A DNA stretch of 64,000 nucleotides from Athalassotoga saccharophila (GCF_009936215.1 NZ_AP019551.1:954708-1018707), one strand, 5' to 3'. Counted from the first letter of the stretch, positions 8,510 to 17,788 are shown. The notes: generated by a model from the sequence alone, not told the origin. Made by a program: numbers and translations.

Positions 8510-9513
8510 ATTTCCTCCATCACCCTGATCAATTCCATTGATGAGTCGTAGGTTTTATAAAACTCTTCAAAATTAAGGCTTTGCTGGCCATCTGAAAGTG
8601 CCTTTTCTGGATTTTCGTGAACTTCGATCATCACTCCATCGGCGCCCGCGGCAACAACTGCTTTGGAAAGAGGTGGAATTAGATCTCGCCTGCCGGTTGC
8701 GTGGCTTAGATCCACTATAATTGGAAGGTGTGAAAGTATTTTTACAAGTGGAACGGCGGCGATATCGAGAGTGTTTCTTGTGTACTTTTCGAAAGTCCTT
8801 ATGCCCCTCTCACACAATATTATCTTTGAATTTCCATGATAGTAAAGATACTCGGCGGCCAAAAGCCATTCCTCTATCGTTGACATGAATCCACGCTTTA
8901 AAATGACCGGTTTCGTTGAATGGCCCACTTTTTCGAGTAATCTGTAATTTTGCATGTTTCTTGTTCCTATCTGGATAACATCGACGTATTCCTCAAATAA
9001 AGGAAGATCCTCTGGAGACATCATTTCGCTTACGACCTTCATGTTGTATTGATCCCCAACTTCCCGAAGAATTTTTAGTCCTTCAACGCCAAGGCCCTGA
9101 AATGAATACGGGGAAGTTCTTGGCTTAAATGCACCTCCTCTTAAGAATTTAACTCCAAGATTTGACAAAAACTCGGCCTCTCTTTGCATTTGATCTCTCG
9201 ATTCTACGGCACATGGACCGGCTATGAATTGAAATCTATCTCCTATCTTTTCATCACCGCATTCGATAACTGTCTTTTCCGGATGAAATTCTCTCGAGAC
9301 GAGTTTAAATGGCTTTAGGACGGGAATAACCTCTTCTACGCAATTTAAGGCTTCAAAGGCTTCTCTCCTTTCGTAAACCTTTTCGCCTATTATTCCGACG
9401 ATCGTCTTTTCTGCACCTTTTGAGATATTCGTCTCAAAATTGAAACTCTTTGCAAGTTCCACAACCCTTCTCAAATCTTCCTCAGACGCCTTCGCTTTCA
9501 TCACTATTATCAT
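8506..9513 (-). CDS. aroF: 3-deoxy-7-phosphoheptulonate (DAHP) synthase, type Ibeta with N-terminal regulatory domain
   Basis: The enzyme condenses phosphoenolpyruvate and erythrose 4-phosphate, the first committed aromatic step. The first ~65 residues form a ferredoxin-like/ACT-type domain, as in the Thermotoga maritima enzyme where it mediates Tyr/Phe feedback. The TIM-barrel domain carries G-P-C-A-V-E-S, R-G-G-A-F-K-P-R-T-S-P-Y, V-I-L-K-R-G and V-D-L-S-H-A-T-G-R-R metal and phosphate motifs. It opens the aro operon behind an attenuator whose leader peptide contains Tyr-Trp-Tyr-Tyr, so both enzyme activity and transcription probably respond to aromatic amino acids. Start ATG at 9513 with AAGGAGG. 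Confidence 0.96.
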   Translation of the reverse strand: MIIVMKAKASEEDLRRVVELAKSFNFETNISKGAEKTIVGIIGEKVYERREAFEALNCVEEVIPVLKPFKLVSREFHPEKTVIECGDEKIGDRFQFIAGPCAVESRDQMQREAEFLSNLGVKFLRGGAFKPRTSPYSFQGLGVEGLKILREVGDQYNMKVVSEMMSPEDLPLFEEYVDVIQIGTRNMQNYRLLEKVGHSTKPVILKRGFMSTIEEWLLAAEYLYYHGNSKIILCERGIRTFEKYTRNTLDIAAVPLVKILSHLPIIVDLSHATGRRDLIPPLSKAVVAAGADGVMIEVHENPEKALSDGQQSLNFEEFYKTYDSSMELIRVMEEI

Positions 9514-9526
9514 TCGATGACCTCCT

Positions 9527-9601
9527 TAAAAAAATTTCGGGGACCTTTTAAGTCCCCGATTTATGATATGCTAAATTACGGCCTGCACACCATAAACCGG
9601 G
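9527..9601 (-). promoter_or_regulatory. Transcription attenuator before aroF
   Basis: On the minus strand a terminator stem CGGGGAC/GTCCCCG (9558-9538) is followed by a U-rich run (to about 9527). An alternative pairing competes: CCCGGTTTATG (9601-9591, inside the leader ORF) can pair over 11 bases, one of them G-U, with CATAAATCGGG (9565-9555), which overlaps the 5' arm of the terminator. A ribosome stalled at the Tyr/Trp codons would leave the first segment free and favour the antiterminator. A ribosome reading through would mask it and allow termination. Confidence 0.85.
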
Positions 9602-9644
9602 CGCATCCGTAATACCAGTAATTTCCTGAAAGTAGAACCGTCAT
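9576..9644 (-). CDS. aro operon leader peptide (22 residues, Tyr-Trp-Tyr-Tyr)
   Basis: ATG at 9644 has ribosome site GGAGG seven bases upstream. The peptide contains GNYWYYGCARF and stops with TAA at 9576. Four consecutive aromatic codons (TAC TGG TAT TAC) lie two codons before the antiterminator segment. A Phe codon follows five codons after the run. The placement is that of a stalling peptide. Confidence 0.85.
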   Translation of the reverse strand: MTVLLSGNYWYYGCARFMVCRP

Positions 9645-9673
9645 CTGATACCTCCACGATACATATTGAAATT

Positions 9674-9682
9674 ATTTTACCA
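9674..9682 (-). promoter_or_regulatory. Probable extended -10 promoter of the aro operon
   Basis: Minus strand TGG-TAAAAT (9682-9674), with a possible -35 TTGGCA at 9704-9699 (19-bp spacer). The predicted start near 9667 is about 23 nt before the leader ATG. No terminator is seen between trpG and this site, so trp read-through into aro is also possible. Confidence 0.55.
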
Positions 9683-9743
9683 TAAAATGTTTTTAAAATG
9701 CCAAATACCACGTTTTGATATTAAAAATTAAATTTATAGCAAA

Positions 9744-10313
9744 TTAATTGTCATTTATTTTAATAAAATTCTCTATCATTTGCTTTCCGAAATCCGTCAT
9801 TATCGATTCGGGATGAAATTGAAGGCCATAAATTGGGTAATTTCTATGACGTATACCCATTATCGTTCCATCATCTGTTTGAGCGGTTATAACAAGATCT
9901 GGCGGAAGCGTTGATCTTTCTACCACAAGAGAATGATATCTCATGCCCGTCAGAGGATTCTTAAGGCCTTTGAAAATTCCCTTCTCGTCATGTATTATTG
10001 TTGAGGTCTTTCCATGCTTTATTTCTGGTGCGCTTACTATCTTTCCTCCGTACGCGTAACCTATAACCTGATGACCAAGGCATATACCAAGGATGGGAAT
10101 GTCATGAACACTTTTGACAAGTTCGGGACACACGCCGGCATTTTCAGGTCTTCCCGGACCCGGAGAGATTATTATCTTCTCGGGATGCATCTTTTTTATC
10201 TCTTCAACGCTTAAAAGATCATTTCTAATTATTTCGACATCTTCCTTTATCTCGCCGACGTACTGGTAAATGTTATAGGTAAAAGAATCGTAATTGTCTA
10301 TTATAAGGATCAT
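9744..10313 (-). CDS. trpG: Anthranilate synthase component II (glutamine amidotransferase)
   Basis: The protein has 189 residues and is a stand-alone class I amidotransferase. It supplies ammonia from glutamine to TrpE. Motifs: I-S-P-G-P-G-R-P, the nucleophile elbow G-I-C-L-G-H-Q (Cys near 78), and F-H-P-E-S carrying the catalytic His and Glu. In some Thermotogota TrpG is fused to TrpD. Here it is separate and lies at the end of the operon. The ATG at 10313 directly abuts trpE. Confidence 0.96.
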   Translation of the reverse strand: MILIIDNYDSFTYNIYQYVGEIKEDVEIIRNDLLSVEEIKKMHPEKIIISPGPGRPENAGVCPELVKSVHDIPILGICLGHQVIGYAYGGKIVSAPEIKHGKTSTIIHDEKGIFKGLKNPLTGMRYHSLVVERSTLPPDLVITAQTDDGTIMGIRHRNYPIYGLQFHPESIMTDFGKQMIENFIKINDN

Positions 10314-11729
10314 TCATATCGCCTCCTGGAGGGCTTTCAATTTGTTCAATGTTTCATAATATTCACGGTGAGGATCAGAGTCGTAGACTATTCCGGCCCC
10401 GCCCTGAATGTATGCCTTTTGATCTTTGAAAAGTATCGTTCTTATGGCAATGCACATGTCCATATTACCGCTAAAAGAAAAGTATCCAACGGATCCGGCA
10501 TAGAAAGATCTTCTGATATTTTCAAGTTCTTCTATTATCTCCATTGCTCTTATCTTTGGTGCGCCCGAGACGGTCCCTGCGGGCAGGCAGGAGATAAGCG
10601 CGTCAAATGGGGTAAATGAACTTTTCAACTTCCCGCTAACCGTTGAAACTATATGCATGACATGCGAGTACATCTCTATTTCCATGAACTTTTCAACTTT
10701 AACGGATCCAAATTCGCTTATCTTTCCTATATCATTTCTTCCCAAATCCACAAGCATAAGATGCTCGGCCCTTTCTTTTTCATCTTTTATAAGTTCTAAT
10801 GCAAGACTTTTATCCTCATTTTCATTTCTCCCGCGTGGCCTTGTTCCTGCTATCGGGTTTGTCATTATACGCCCGTTAAAAACGCTTACTAAACTTTCTG
10901 GAGAAGAACCTGCCATTTGAAAATCTCCAAAATCTATAAAAAACAGATAAGGAGAAGGATTTATAGACCTCAGACGCCTGTAGACTTCAAAAGGTTCAGA
11001 AGAATTCTCGACAGAAAGTCTTTGAGAAAGTACAACCTGAAAGATATCGCCCGATCTTATGTAAGATTTGGCCTTCTCGACTATTTTACAAAATTCCTCT
11101 TCGGTGAAATTGGATTTGAATTCTTTCTTTTGTGTGGGTGGAAGGTCGTGTATTTCAACCTTTTTAATATCCTCTGCGATTTTTTCAAATTCTTCAAGAC
11201 TTTCATTGTAAGAATCTTTTTCGAATATATTTTTGACGATGAAGATCTTGTGCGTTAGATGATCGAAGGTTATGAAGTTCTTATAAAACATAAGGTATGA
11301 ATCTGGAATTTTAAGTTCATCTGGATTTGTCTCGGGTATTTTCTCGTACTGCCTTATCACATCGTATCCCACGTATCCGACTGCTCCGCCGGTAAAAGGC
11401 ACTTTCAAATCGAGATTATCGTAGTTCATCTTAAAAAGATTTTTTGCATAGTCGAGAATTCTGCCATTTTCTTTTTTTGAATTGTAAATTTCGATCTCAT
11501 TTCCCCGTCCACCGATCTTAAGGTATGGATCTGCACCTATGAAAGAATATCTTCCATTTCTTCCCTGTTCGGCACTTTCGAGGAGAAATTTGTGCTTTCC
11601 CTTCAGAGAGTAAAAGATGCCTATTGGGGTGATCTCGTCTCCATTTATCTCTGCAAAGAATGGGAAAACTTTATTTTGATCTTTTAAATCCTCGAATTTT
11701 TCTCTGGTAAGATTAACCTTTATTTTCAT
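10314..11729 (-). CDS. trpE: Anthranilate synthase component I
   Basis: This 471-residue chorismate-binding enzyme makes anthranilate with TrpG. The N-terminal L-L-E-S-A-E near residue 50 corresponds to the tryptophan feedback site, and P-S-P-Y-L-F-F-I near 250 is the second half of that pocket. C-terminal motifs M-A-G-S-S-P-E, R-P-R-G-R, E-H-L-M-L-V-D-L-G-R-N-D and A-G-T-V-S-G-A-P-K form the active site. It overlaps trpA by 17 nt. The sixth position in the operon is unusual, since trpE normally leads. Confidence 0.96.
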   Translation of the reverse strand: MKIKVNLTREKFEDLKDQNKVFPFFAEINGDEITPIGIFYSLKGKHKFLLESAEQGRNGRYSFIGADPYLKIGGRGNEIEIYNSKKENGRILDYAKNLFKMNYDNLDLKVPFTGGAVGYVGYDVIRQYEKIPETNPDELKIPDSYLMFYKNFITFDHLTHKIFIVKNIFEKDSYNESLEEFEKIAEDIKKVEIHDLPPTQKKEFKSNFTEEEFCKIVEKAKSYIRSGDIFQVVLSQRLSVENSSEPFEVYRRLRSINPSPYLFFIDFGDFQMAGSSPESLVSVFNGRIMTNPIAGTRPRGRNENEDKSLALELIKDEKERAEHLMLVDLGRNDIGKISEFGSVKVEKFMEIEMYSHVMHIVSTVSGKLKSSFTPFDALISCLPAGTVSGAPKIRAMEIIEELENIRRSFYAGSVGYFSFSGNMDMCIAIRTILFKDQKAYIQGGAGIVYDSDPHREYYETLNKLKALQEAI

Positions 11730-12507
11730 CCAAGAGCGCTCCTTTCATCTCTTTTACGAATTCCTTAACCTTTTGATCATCCCTGCTCTTTGAAATGAGA
11801 TCCACTATTGCACTTCCAACTACCACACCTTCACATAGATCTTTAACATCTTTCACGATCGAAGGATTAGAAATTCCAAAGCCCAAAGCCCTCGGAAGAG
11901 GCGTGAATTGTTTTACCGTTTCCATGTAAGTTTTTAAATCAGTCGAAATTCTTTCTCTCATTCCCGTTACACCGTTAAGAGAGACACAGTAAACGAATGT
12001 ATCGGCAATTTCGACTATTCGCTTTATCCTTTCTTTTGACGTTGGAGCCACAAGGGGTATTAAAGAGATATCCGTGCCGCGCAATTTCAAAGACAATTCT
12101 TCTCTTTCTTCTATTGGCAGATCTGGAATTATAAATCCATCGATGCCGGCCATCAAAGATTCGGAAATAAACCTTTCAATGCCATATTTGAAGATAGAGT
12201 TGTAATAGGCAAGAAAGGCAAGAGGTATATCGCTTTTTGATCTTACATCTTTAACGCAATTCATTATGTCCTTTATTTTAGTTCCTTTTTTCAAAGATCT
12301 CGCAGATGAGTTTTGAATAACCGGGCCATCGGCAAGTGGATCAGAATACGGAATTCCTATCTCTACGATGTCTGCACCGCCATTTTCCATCGCAAAAATC
12401 ATATCGGCAGTTGTCTTGATATCTGGATCTCCAGCGGTTATGAAGGTTATAAGGGCTTTTTCGTTGTGCGATTTTAGAAGATCGAATTTTTTCTTTATCC
12501 TATTCAT
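11713..12507 (-). CDS. trpA: Tryptophan synthase alpha chain
   Basis: The 264-residue TIM barrel cleaves indole-3-glycerol phosphate. Catalytic Glu lies in [15 protein letters not shown] and the second acid in G-F-I-I-P-D-L-P. The phosphate loop G-F-G-I-S and the tail G-V-V-V-G-S-A-I-V are present. It overlaps trpB by 4 nt, as usual for the alpha2beta2 complex. Confidence 0.97.
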   Translation of the reverse strand: MNRIKKKFDLLKSHNEKALITFITAGDPDIKTTADMIFAMENGGADIVEIGIPYSDPLADGPVIQNSSARSLKKGTKIKDIMNCVKDVRSKSDIPLAFLAYYNSIFKYGIERFISESLMAGIDGFIIPDLPIEEREELSLKLRGTDISLIPLVAPTSKERIKRIVEIADTFVYCVSLNGVTGMRERISTDLKTYMETVKQFTPLPRALGFGISNPSIVKDVKDLCEGVVVGSAIVDLISKSRDDQKVKEFVKEMKGALLDENKG

Positions 12508-13679
12508 AATTCCACCCTCATTATCTTCGACATTATGTCTATATCTTTATCTCCACGGCCAGAGAGATTAACGACGATTATCTTATCTTTCTCCATAGAT
12601 GGCGCAATTTTTGCGGCGTAAGCGATGGCATGGGCGCTTTCAAGGGCGGGTATTATGCCTTCCAATTTGGAAAGCATCATGAAAGCCTCTACAGATTCTT
12701 CATCTGTGGCGTAAACATATTTTGCCCTGCCGCTTTCTTTAAGATAGGCATGTTCCGGTCCAACACCCGGATAATCGAGTCCTGCCGAGATGGAATAAAC
12801 CGGCAATATCTGTCCCTCATCATCTTGAAGCACGTAAGTCATCATACCGTGAATTACCCCAATCGATCCACCCTGAAACGTTGCGGCATGCTTTCCACTT
12901 TCTATTCCCTTCCCTCCGGCCTCAACTCCTATCAAGGAGACCTCCTTTTCTTCGATGAACGGAAAGAAAATTCCCATTGAATTGCTTCCACCCCCAACAC
13001 ATGCTACGACGTAATCTGGATATCTTCCTTCCTTTTCGAGTATCTGTGCTTTTGTCTCATCTCCTATCACCCTTTGAAAATCCCTGACGATCGTGGGATA
13101 CGGATGGGGGCCGACCACGGATCCCATAACGTAAAATGTCGTATCAACGTTGGTTACCCAGTCTCTTATCGCTTCGTTGATGGCATCCTTTAGGGTGCCT
13201 GTACCCGATTCGACAGATCTTACATTGGCTCCGAGTAATTTCATTTTGAAAACATTCAAAGATTGTCTCTGAATATCTTCACGTCCCATGAAAATTTCAC
13301 ACTCAAGGCCAAATTTTGCCGCAACTGTTGCCGTTGCAACGCCGTGCTGGCCGGCACCCGTTTCTGCTATTATCCTTTTTTTGCCCATCCTTTTTGCAAG
13401 CAGGACCTGACCTATGACGTTATTTATTTTGTGTGCGCCTGTATGGTTTAAATCCTCCCTTTTGAGGTATATCTTTGCGCCTCCAAGTGCCTTTGTCAAA
13501 TTCTCGGCAAAATAAAGCGGTGTGGGCCGACCAGAATATTCTTTTAGATAATATCTGTATTCATCCATAAAAGATTTATCGGACATAGCTTTTTCAAATT
13601 CTTCCTCAAGATCCGTTAAGGCGTTCATAAGTGTTTCCGGTACATACTGTCCTCCAAATTTTCCAAAACGTCCATTCAT
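12504..13679 (-). CDS. trpB: Tryptophan synthase beta chain
   Basis: The protein has 391 residues, the length of the TrpB1 type that pairs with TrpA. It joins indole and serine with pyridoxal phosphate. The PLP lysine is in [11 protein letters not shown] near residue 83, [10 protein letters not shown] is the substrate loop, and G-G-G-S-N-S-M-G binds the cofactor phosphate. Overlaps of 4 nt on both sides indicate coupled translation. Confidence 0.97.
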   Translation of the reverse strand: MNGRFGKFGGQYVPETLMNALTDLEEEFEKAMSDKSFMDEYRYYLKEYSGRPTPLYFAENLTKALGGAKIYLKREDLNHTGAHKINNVIGQVLLAKRMGKKRIIAETGAGQHGVATATVAAKFGLECEIFMGREDIQRQSLNVFKMKLLGANVRSVESGTGTLKDAINEAIRDWVTNVDTTFYVMGSVVGPHPYPTIVRDFQRVIGDETKAQILEKEGRYPDYVVACVGGGSNSMGIFFPFIEEKEVSLIGVEAGGKGIESGKHAATFQGGSIGVIHGMMTYVLQDDEGQILPVYSISAGLDYPGVGPEHAYLKESGRAKYVYATDEESVEAFMMLSKLEGIIPALESAHAIAYAAKIAPSMEKDKIIVVNLSGRGDKDIDIMSKIMRVEL

Positions 13680-14281
13680 TTTCTCACCTTCTCCACAAAT
13701 AACCTCATTTTTTCAAAATCTTTGTACCCATCTGTCTCAATTCCACTTGAAACATCAACACCGTAAGGTCTCAAAATTTCGATGGCTTTTTCAACGTTCA
13801 AATGATTTAGTCCTCCAGCGAGAATGAAGGGTTTATTCAAAGTTATATTGGAAATTGAATTCCAATCGAAAGGTATTCCACTTCCTCCGGGAAGGCCCAC
13901 AACGAAGGTGTCAAGCAATATTTTGTCTGCTCTTTGGAAGATAAAATTCTCATTTCCCTTTATCCTTACGGCTTTCCATATTTCCACATCCAGAAGTGAC
14001 TTTAAAGTATCAACGTATTCATCGGTCTCCTTGCCGTGAAGTTGGACAATGTCGAGGTGCAGGGAATTAACTATTTCCGCTACAAAATCTATCTCTTCAT
14101 TCACAAAGACACCGACACGTTTGATTTCGGGATCTAAATTTTCGATTAGCACCCTTGCCGAGTCTTTATCTACGATCCTTTTGCTCTTTGAAAAGACAAA
14201 ACCTGCATAATCTATCTTCAAAATATTGACATAGCGGATATCTTCAATTCTTCTTAGACCACAGAATTTTATCTTAACCAT
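13676..14281 (-). CDS. trpF: Phosphoribosylanthranilate isomerase
   Basis: This 201-residue TIM barrel carries out the third tryptophan-specific step. K-F-C-G-L at the N-terminus carries the catalytic Cys; the acid is in L-L-D-T; G-L-N-H-L-N-V and D-V-S-S-G-I-E-T form the phosphate site. It abuts trpC without a gap and overlaps trpB by 4 nt. Confidence 0.95.
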   Translation of the reverse strand: MVKIKFCGLRRIEDIRYVNILKIDYAGFVFSKSKRIVDKDSARVLIENLDPEIKRVGVFVNEEIDFVAEIVNSLHLDIVQLHGKETDEYVDTLKSLLDVEIWKAVRIKGNENFIFQRADKILLDTFVVGLPGGSGIPFDWNSISNITLNKPFILAGGLNHLNVEKAIEILRPYGVDVSSGIETDGYKDFEKMRLFVEKVRK

Positions 14282-15043
14282 TTAAATTTTCCTCGCTTCC
14301 TCGACGAATTTTTTTACATCGTCTTCATACATTCTCATCAAAGTCTCGCCGATAAGAACGGCATTGACGCCGAGAGATTTCACGTATCTAATATCCTCTA
14401 AATCCCTTATACCGCTTTCTGAAACGATTATCTTCTTATCATCGATGTATTTCATAAGGCGTTCCGTGGTTTTTAAATCGACAGAAAAATCTTTCAAATT
14501 CCTGTTGTTAATGCCTATGATTTCACAACCACAATCAAGAGCCATTCGCATCTCTTCGTAAGTGTGGACCTCGACGAGGGGATAAAGTCCGATCGAAGTT
14601 GCAAGAGTGTAAAATTCTTCAAGTTTTTTCCCGAGAATGGCCACAATAAGCAGGATGGCATCTGATCCTATCGCAAGGGACTCAAAGATTTGGTAAGTAT
14701 CGACTATGAAATCTTTTCTCAGGACAGGCTTCGTGCATGAATCTTTGACGATCTTTACGTACCGATCCTCACCGTTGAAATACTTATCCTCTGTAAGTAC
14801 CGATATGGCATCCACACCGGAATTTTCATATATCTGTGCCTGAAGGGCAGGATCAACAGATCTTATAAACCCTTTCGATGGGGATGATTGCTTGATCTCT
14901 GCGATCAAAGAGAATGAAGAAGAGATTGATGACTTGAAATCTCTCCTTTCACCATTTGTAACCTTGATCTTTTCAAGAGGCATCGATTTCTTTTTCTTTT
15001 CTACCAGAGAGATTTTGTAATTCACGATTTCGTCCAAGATCAT
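14282..15043 (-). CDS. trpC: Indole-3-glycerol phosphate synthase
   Basis: The protein has 253 residues and is monofunctional. It closes the indole ring. Signatures are [11 protein letters not shown] near residue 50, V-L-R-K-D-F-I catalytic lysine, E-V-H-T, G-I-N-N-R-N-L and V-S-E-S-G-I. It overlaps trpD by 4 nt. Confidence 0.96.
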   Translation of the reverse strand: MILDEIVNYKISLVEKKKKSMPLEKIKVTNGERRDFKSSISSSFSLIAEIKQSSPSKGFIRSVDPALQAQIYENSGVDAISVLTEDKYFNGEDRYVKIVKDSCTKPVLRKDFIVDTYQIFESLAIGSDAILLIVAILGKKLEEFYTLATSIGLYPLVEVHTYEEMRMALDCGCEIIGINNRNLKDFSVDLKTTERLMKYIDDKKIIVSESGIRDLEDIRYVKSLGVNAVLIGETLMRMYEDDVKKFVEEARKI

Positions 15044-16050
15044 ACCTTGCTCCTCGAAAAGTCGATGATTTCATTGAGTTTTTTCAAAGCAAGGCCGGAA
15101 TCTAAAATCTCAGATGCCATCGAAAGACCCGCTTTCATGTCCCTTGCTACTTTTCCCACGTAAAGGGCGGCGGCAGAATTTATAAGTACGATTTCTCTTT
15201 TGGGTCCTCTTTTTCCTTCAAAAATGGATCTTATTGTTGTTGCATTCTCGAGGGGATCTCCTCCTTTTATATCCTCTATACCTGCGTAAGAGATACCGAA
15301 ATCCCTTGGATCGATCGTGTAATCTTTTATAATTCCTTCTTTTAACTCGGAGACGTAGGTTTTTCCAGTTATCGTTATTTCATCAAGGCCGTCGGATCCG
15401 TGAACGACCATCGCCCTTTCTATCCCAAGGTTTTTTAGCACTTCAGCGATCAAATGCACTATCTTTCCATCATATACACCGATCAATTGACCTTTGATCC
15501 CAACGGGATTTGTAAGGGGACCAAGTAGATTAAAAACAGTCCTCACACCGAGATCACGCCTAACGGGGGCGATATTTTTCATCGCAAGATGGTATTTCTG
15601 AGCGAAGAAAAACGCAAATCCCGTATTTTCAATAGATCTTTTCGCCATTTCGAAATCTTCCTCGATATCAATACCAAGGCTGTTCAAAACATCGGCGCTA
15701 CCGCTCTTACTCGAAACTGCCTTATTACCATGTTTTGCAACCTTGATCCCCGCCGCCGCGGCAACAAAGGCAACGGCCGTAGATATGTTGAAGGTTTTTC
15801 CGCCATCTCCTCCAGTTCCACACGTGTCTATAACGTATCCATCGATGTTAAAGACTCTATCCATTTCTCTTATTGCGTCGACAAAACCGGTTATTTCATC
15901 TACGCTTTCTCCCTTCATTCTCAAAGCGATTAGAAAACCTCCAGCCTTGATCGGTGAGATTCCATTCATCATTTCGATCATGCTTTCTTTGGCTTCACGA
16001 CGGCTAAGATCATAACCTTCGACGACCTTTGAAATCGACTCGTTGATCAT
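15040..16050 (-). CDS. trpD: Anthranilate phosphoribosyltransferase, first structural gene of the trp operon
   Basis: I place the start at the ATG at 16050, eight bases after AAGGAGGTG, giving 336 residues (family about 340). A longer frame reaching 16137 would run through the attenuator hairpin and is not credible. The enzyme transfers ribose 5-phosphate from PRPP to anthranilate. [14 protein letters not shown] binds [19 protein letters not shown] is the anthranilate/Mg site, and R-R-D-L-G-V-R-T follows. The operon order is trpD-C-F-B-A-E-G, a circular permutation of trpE-G-D-C-F-B-A. Confidence 0.96.
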   Translation of the reverse strand: MINESISKVVEGYDLSRREAKESMIEMMNGISPIKAGGFLIALRMKGESVDEITGFVDAIREMDRVFNIDGYVIDTCGTGGDGGKTFNISTAVAFVAAAAGIKVAKHGNKAVSSKSGSADVLNSLGIDIEEDFEMAKRSIENTGFAFFFAQKYHLAMKNIAPVRRDLGVRTVFNLLGPLTNPVGIKGQLIGVYDGKIVHLIAEVLKNLGIERAMVVHGSDGLDEITITGKTYVSELKEGIIKDYTIDPRDFGISYAGIEDIKGGDPLENATTIRSIFEGKRGPKREIVLINSAAALYVGKVARDMKAGLSMASEILDSGLALKKLNEIIDFSRSKV

Positions 16051-16065
16051 TCTTCCACCTCCTTG

Positions 16066-16151
16066 TATAAAAAAATCGGGGATCTTTTTGAAGATCCCCG
16101 ATGCTGAATACCATTTATGGCAAAATGATACCCTCACCCTTCAGCATCGGG
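16066..16151 (-). promoter_or_regulatory. Transcription attenuator before trpD
   Basis: On the minus strand a perfect 12-bp stem (16102-16091 with 16086-16075) and a U-rich run down to about 16069 form an intrinsic terminator. CCCGATGCTGAA (16151-16140) is exactly complementary to TTCAGCATCGGG (16108-16097), which includes the 5' arm of the terminator, so antiterminator and terminator exclude each other. The leader stop codon TGA (16143-16141) lies inside the first antiterminator arm. A ribosome that reaches the stop therefore masks it. Confidence 0.92.
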
Positions 16152-16206
16152 TGCGGTACCACCACCAATTGTTGTTCAAAAATGACTTTAAATTTAAATT
16201 ACTCAT
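16141..16206 (-). CDS. trpL: trp leader peptide (21 residues with Trp-Trp-Trp)
   Basis: ATG at 16206 follows ribosome site AAGGTGAT. The peptide ends NNNWWWYRTRC and stops at TGA 16141. The three tandem TGG codons (16167-16159) lie just before the antiterminator arm. With scarce charged tRNA-Trp, ribosomes stall there and expose the arm. Confidence 0.92.
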   Translation of the reverse strand: MSNLNLKSFLNNNWWWYRTRC

Positions 16207-16224
16207 TTTATCACCTTGTTAAAA

Positions 16225-16253
16225 AATATACCACAAAAAGATGACAATGTCAA
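16225..16253 (-). promoter_or_regulatory. trp operon promoter
   Basis: Minus strand TTGACA (16253-16248), 17-bp spacer, TATATT (16230-16225). The -35 lies within 10 bp of the recN stop codon. The predicted start near 16218 leaves a short leader. Confidence 0.88.
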
Positions 16254-16258
16254 TCTTT

Positions 16259-17785
16259 TCATTCGAAGATCTTTCCAAACATCTCTTTTATCTCTTTTTT
16301 TCTCTCCTCTCCGTTTATTTCTTTTATTATCGAATAAGTTGAATCCAGAGACTGGTATTTTTCTATTTTAAAATGTTTATCTGCGACGGCTGCAATCTGC
16401 GGCATATGTGTTATCACTATTATCTGTGTATTTTGAGACATTTCTTTCATCTTGTTCGCAATTGAATCGGCAGTTCTCTGCCCTATTCCGCTTTCTATCT
16501 CATCGAAGACAATCGTAGAAACGGGCAAAGTTCCGCTTAAGGCCGATTCGATCGCAAGGTAGAATCTCGACATTTCCCCGCCGGATGCTATTTTGGCTAA
16601 AGGTAGCGGAGGCATTCCGGGGTTTATTGAACCCAAAAATTCTATTCTGTCCTTTCCATTCGGCGTAAAGGAAGTTTCTTCGTGAAGGAATGAAAGGGAG
16701 GCATTTGGCATCGCAAGGTCTTTTAGGTTTTCATTTACGGCCTTTACAAGATTTTGCGCTGCCTCTTCTCTCATCTCTTTTATCCGTTCGGCTATCTTTT
16801 CCATTTTCTTTACCGTCGAATCGAATTTATCTCCCGCGTTTTTGATTTCAGACTCGGTGAGTTCGAGTCTTTTGTACCTCTCTTTCAATTCTTCGAGGTG
16901 TTTTTTCACCTCTTCGAAGGTCGGACCATACCTGCGCCTTAATTTTTCCATTTCCCCTATTCTCTCTTCGAGTTCTAAAAACCTTTCTTCATCAAACTCA
17001 AGGGAGTCGACATATCCAAGAAATGATTTCTTGAATTCCTCGATAAGCACAGAGATCTCTTCGAAACTTTCTGAAAATTTTCCATCCATTTTGTGAATCT
17101 CTTTTAATTTTTGCATGATCATTTCAATTGAGAATTCAAGTCCATGATCTCCTGAGATAAGATAATCGAGTTCTTTAGATATTTTCAATATCTCTTCGAT
17201 GTTTGCCATTCTTCTGTATTCTTCCTTCATATTTTCATACTCTTCATCAGTCACAAAAAATCTTTCTATCCCTTCGATCTCATTTGAAATTTCTTCAATC
17301 TGAGATCTTATCTTTTCAGGTTCATTTTCCTTCAGAAGTTTAGAAAGTTCGATGTAATTATCGAAGAGTATCTTGTAATTTTTAATCTCTTCCTTCAAAG
17401 AAGGGAAGAAAATATCGACAAAATGCGTGTGGGTTTGAGGGTTTCTTAAAATCTGCGAAACTCCTTGATCGTGAATATCTATCCATCTTTGAACCTGATC
17501 TTTCAATTGTGCGAGGGTAACCATCGATCCATTTATTCTCGCGCTTGTCCGGGAAGGACCTATTTTCAAATTAACCACGAATTCTCCTTCTTCGACTATA
17601 AAACGTGCCTCGACCTCGGCAGAACCTTTTAATTCATTTTTCTCACCCAAAAGCGATTTCAAAATAGAAAGGAAAAGTGACTTTCCAGAGCCACTTTCCC
17701 CCGTTATCACATTCATTTTGTCAGAAAATTCTATTTCAATCTCATCGAAGAGGATGAAATTCTTTGCTCGAAGTTCTGAGATCAC
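16259..17785 (-). CDS. recN: DNA repair protein RecN (compact form)
   Basis: This SMC-like ATPase takes part in double-strand-break repair. Walker A G-E-S-G-S-G-K-S lies at about 29-36, two coiled-coil arms cover about 135-340, and the C-terminal A-S-G-G-E-M-S-R-F signature and V-F-D-E-I-E-S-G-I-G Walker B/D-loop lie near 400-435, followed by the H-loop I-T-H-M-P-Q. At 508 residues it is a little shorter than the usual ~550, mostly in the arms. The gene sits 3 bp after the amidohydrolase gene, and its 3' end abuts the trp promoter. Confidence 0.92.
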   Translation of the reverse strand: MISELRAKNFILFDEIEIEFSDKMNVITGESGSGKSLFLSILKSLLGEKNELKGSAEVEARFIVEEGEFVVNLKIGPSRTSARINGSMVTLAQLKDQVQRWIDIHDQGVSQILRNPQTHTHFVDIFFPSLKEEIKNYKILFDNYIELSKLLKENEPEKIRSQIEEISNEIEGIERFFVTDEEYENMKEEYRRMANIEEILKISKELDYLISGDHGLEFSIEMIMQKLKEIHKMDGKFSESFEEISVLIEEFKKSFLGYVDSLEFDEERFLELEERIGEMEKLRRRYGPTFEEVKKHLEELKERYKRLELTESEIKNAGDKFDSTVKKMEKIAERIKEMREEAAQNLVKAVNENLKDLAMPNASLSFLHEETSFTPNGKDRIEFLGSINPGMPPLPLAKIASGGEMSRFYLAIESALSGTLPVSTIVFDEIESGIGQRTADSIANKMKEMSQNTQIIVITHMPQIAAVADKHFKIEKYQSLDSTYSIIKEINGEERKKEIKEMFGKIFE

Positions 17786-17788
17786 CGA

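Noticed and set aside
16051-16137. N-terminal extension of TrpD starting at 16137
   Set aside because: The extra 29 codons run through the attenuator terminator and ribosome site. The ATG at 16050 has AAGGAGGTG and gives the normal family length.
16150-16170. T-box riboswitch, because GGTGGTACCGCA in the trp leader resembles the T-box sequence
   Set aside because: The promoter leaves only about 50 nt before it, with no room for a specifier stem I. The GGTGGT arises from tandem Trp codons in a well-formed leader peptide.
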